Of a DNA stretch of 64,000 nucleotides, positions 61,524 to 64,000 are shown in pieces (the stretch's first letter is position 1; the number at the start of each line of letters is the position of its first letter). This stretch comes from Rhytidiadelphus loreus. Lineage: Eukaryota > Streptophyta > Bryopsida > Hypnales > Hylocomiaceae. Under the pieces are notes generated by a model that had not been told where the DNA came from, did no database searches, and saw only the letters and a program-made list of their open reading frames with translations. The stretch is from assembly GCA_947034895.1 (NCBI GenBank), contig OX344765.1, forward strand, positions 20,093,001-20,157,000, given 5' to 3'. The translations under genes were made by a program, and so were the position numbers.

Positions 61524-63850
61524 GGCAGAGGGTCAGACGGGCCGTTGGAAGGGCGGACGGCGGGTTGGAGGAGCGGTCGGCGGGTCGGAAGAGTGGACGG
61601 CGGGTGGGAAGGGCGAATGGCGGATTGGAGACTCGGAGGATCCTTTAGTACTTTGTAGTATTAAATGGAAGCCTTGAAAAGCGAATTTGTACTTTTTAAA
61701 ATTCATCAATACAATACAGCTGGATGGAGGGTACAATAGGCGGACAAGTGGTTAGATGGTGAACGGGGGTCGGAAGAGAGGAGTAGAAGACAACGCTTTT
61801 TTGGCCATTATCAAAAACAACCTTAGAAAATGGTCTATAACTTTCTGTTGAAAGGTTGAAACTTAAAACGGATTCTTGGAGGTGGAACTTGACTTCATTT
61901 CCAACGTTTTTGTAGTTCAAAGTGTTTTGAAAAAAGACATTTTACTATGCGTAAAAGAGGTCTAAAAATCATGTTTTAAGACATTTTACTGCGGTCGGCA
62001 GAGGGTCAGACGGGCCGTTGGAAGGGCGGACGGCGGGTTGGAGGAGCGGTCGGCGGGTCGGAAGAGCGGACGGCGGGTGGGAAGGGCGAATGGCGGATTG
62101 GAGACTCGGAGGATCCTTTAGACCTTTTTAGTATTAAATGGAAGCCTTGAAAAGCGAATCTGTACTTTTTAAAATTCATCAATACAATACAGCTAGATGG
62201 AGGGTACAATAGGCGAACAAGTGGTTAGATGGTGAACGGGGGTCGGAAGAGAGGAGTAGAAGACAATGCTTTTTTGGCCATTATCAAAAACAACCTTAGA
62301 AAATGATCTATAACTTTTTGCTGGAAGGTTGAAACTTAAAACGGATTCTTGGAGGTGGAACTTGACTTCATTTCCAACGTTTTTGTAGATCAAAGTGTTT
62401 TGAAAAAAAACATTTTACTATGCGTAAAAGAGGTCTAAAAATCATGTTTTAAGACATTTTACTGCGGTCAGCAGAGGGTCAGACGGGCCGTCGGAAGGGC
62501 GGACAGCGGGTGGGAAGGGCGAATGGCGGATTGGAGACTCGGAGGATCCTTTAGACCTTTTTAGTATTAAATGGAAGCCTTGAAAAGCGAATCTGTACTT
62601 TTTAAAATTCATCAATACAATACAGCTAGATGGAGGGTACAATAGGCGAACAAGTGGTTAGATGGTGAACGGGGGTCGGAAGAGAGGAGTAGAAGACAAT
62701 GCTTTTTTGGCCATTATCAAAAACAACCTTAGAAAATGGTCTATAACTTTTTGCTGGAAGGTTGAAACTTAAAACGGATTCTTGGAGGTGGAACTTGACT
62801 TCATTTCCAACGTTTTTGTAGATCAAAGTGTTTTAAAAAAAGACATTTTACTATGCGTAAAAGAGGTCTAAAAATCATGTTTTAAGACATTTTACTGCGG
62901 TCAGCAGAGGGTCGGACGGGCCGTCGGAAGGGCGGACAGCGGGTGGGAAGGGCGAATGGCGGATTGGAGACTCGGAGGATCCTTTAGACCTTTTTAGTAT
63001 TAAATGGAAGCCTTGAAAAGCGAATCTGTACTTTTTAAAATTCATCAATACAATACAGCTAGATGGAGGGTACAATAGGCGAACAAGTGGTTAGATGGTG
63101 AACGGGGGTCGGAAGAGAGGAGTAGAAGACAACGCTTTTTTGGCCATTATCAAAAACAACCTTAGAAAATGGTCTATAACCTTTTGCTGGAAGGTTGAAA
63201 CTTAAAACGGATTCTTGGAGGTGGAACTTGACTTCATTTCCAACGTTTTTGTAGATCAAAGTGTTTTGAAAAAAGACATTTTACTATGCGTAAAAGAGGT
63301 CTAAAAATCATGTTTTAAGACATTTTACTGCGGTCGGCAGAGGGTCGGACGGGCCGTCGGAAGGGCAGACGGCGGGTCGGAGGAGCGGACGGCAATTTTT
63401 TGGTCATTTTCAAAAATAGCCTTAGAAAATTGTTTTTAACTTTTTTTTGGAAGCTTAAAACTTGAAATGGATTTCTGGAGGTTAAACTTGGCTTCATTTC
63501 CAACATTTTTGTAGTTCAAAGTTTTTTGAAAAAAGACATTTTACTATGTGTAAAAGGGGTCTAAAAATCATGTTTTATGGCATTTTACTACGATCGGCAG
63601 AGGGTCGGACGGGCCATCCGAAAGGGCAGACGGCGGGTCGGAGGAGCGGACGACAATTTTTTGGTCATTTTCAAAAATAGCCTTAGAAAATTGTTTTTAA
63701 CTTTTTTTTGGAAGGTTGAAACTTGGAACGGATTGTTGGAGGTGAAACTTGGCTTCATTTTCAACCTTTTTGGAGTTAAAAGTTTTTTGAAGAAAGTCAT
63801 TTTACTATGCGTAAAAGAGGTCTGAAAATCATGTTTTATGGCATTTTACT
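61200..63850 (-). repeat. Minus-oriented satellite array
   Basis: Same monomer family inverted. Going outward, reference points are 61447 and 61920 (both A type), 62393, 62826 and 63259 (B-like). Spacing is 473 bp at first and then 433 bp, because the outer monomers lack about 40 bp of the GC-rich part. Two short monomers of about 260 bp end the array, the mirror of the short one at 50724. Copies are more diverged than on the left. Confidence 0.93.
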
Positions 63851-64000
63851 GTAGTCGGGCCGTCCGCCTGTCCGCGATGGCCGTCCGCTTGCCCATGCCG
63901 ACCGCCCGTCCGCACTGTCTGAACGTCCAACAGGTGCCATCCGATGGTCGCCGTCCACATCGTCCGTGCGTCCGAAAAATCTGGACGTCCGGACATCCGA
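63851..64000. repeat. GC-rich right edge, continues beyond window
   Basis: GTCCGCC/GCCGTCC-rich, the inverted counterpart of the 50.0-50.5 kb edge. It contains TCTGGACGTCCGGAC at 63980-63994, the complement of the 15-mer at 50015. Confidence 0.7.

Noticed and set aside
50980..63300. Some forty repeated open frames of 63-77 codons in the satellite arrays
   Set aside because: They follow the satellite period, overlap each other in different frames, have no domain, and arise from one repeated DNA unit; there is no sign of selection for protein.
1..64000. A general UAR=Gln code for the organism
   Set aside because: Other remnants here contain TGA in frame (24360 and 37109), gag shows indels together with its TAG codons, and the lipid-transfer-type gene points to a land plant; kept only as an alternative for the 37.6-40.8 kb locus.

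Overview
The window reads as nuclear DNA of a land plant, probably a seed-free lineage such as a moss. The evidence is plant-type telomere-like heptamers (CCCTAAA/TTTAGGG), a plant 8-cysteine lipid-transfer-type gene with a GT-AG intron, plant-type FCP1/HAD-like genes with the DLNGLL motif, and nested hAT, CACTA, Harbinger, pogo-like and Ty3/gypsy elements in AT-rich sequence. The lineage is an inference. I saw no bacterial operon, CRISPR array or tRNA/rRNA gene.

Layout. 1-4.2 kb: right part of a PIF/Harbinger transposon, with transposase (+) and its Myb/SANT-like partner (-) arranged tail to tail. 4.2-9.7 kb: AT-rich relics, including an LTR relic and a 576-bp element flanked by TTAA. 9.7-13.4 kb: the one gene that looks intact and cellular, a two-exon secreted, membrane-anchored lipid-transfer-like protein. 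13.4-16.3 kb: AT-rich relics. 16.33-24.92 kb: a pogo/Tigger-like transposon whose transposase is split by a 5.96-kb non-autonomous hAT element (perfect 8-bp target duplication ATCCTACC) and by a 221-bp CACTA-type MITE. 24.9-35.2 kb: AT-rich repeats, including a 1.3-kb Stowaway-like palindrome, a 2.9-kb inverted-repeat element and a 79-bp minisatellite.

35.4-40.76 kb: a minus-strand cluster of two degenerate FCP1/HAD-phosphatase-like genes and a gene of about 910 codons that I could not name. The last keeps frame and two introns but carries ten internal TAG/TAA codons with no TGA and no frameshift. A Ty3/gypsy element (5' LTR 40760-42914, tRNA-Asp-type primer site, pre-gag and gag, no pol) is inserted in its 5' part. 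45.6-50 kb: non-coding, with a TATA box and a stack of short tandem duplications.

50.0-64.0 kb: a 14-kb inverted structure. A plus-oriented array of 473-bp monomers in 946-bp dimers (17 monomers) faces a minus-oriented array across a palindrome centred at about 60033. Each inner arm carries a degenerate telomere-like block, and the outer edges carry an exact inverted 15-mer.

How parts work together: the Harbinger transposase and Myb-like protein form the usual two-protein transposition pair. The other transposons are decayed or non-autonomous. The lipid-transfer-like gene stands alone. The two most unusual items are the TAG/TAA-only interrupted locus and the inverted satellite with embedded telomere-like repeats.
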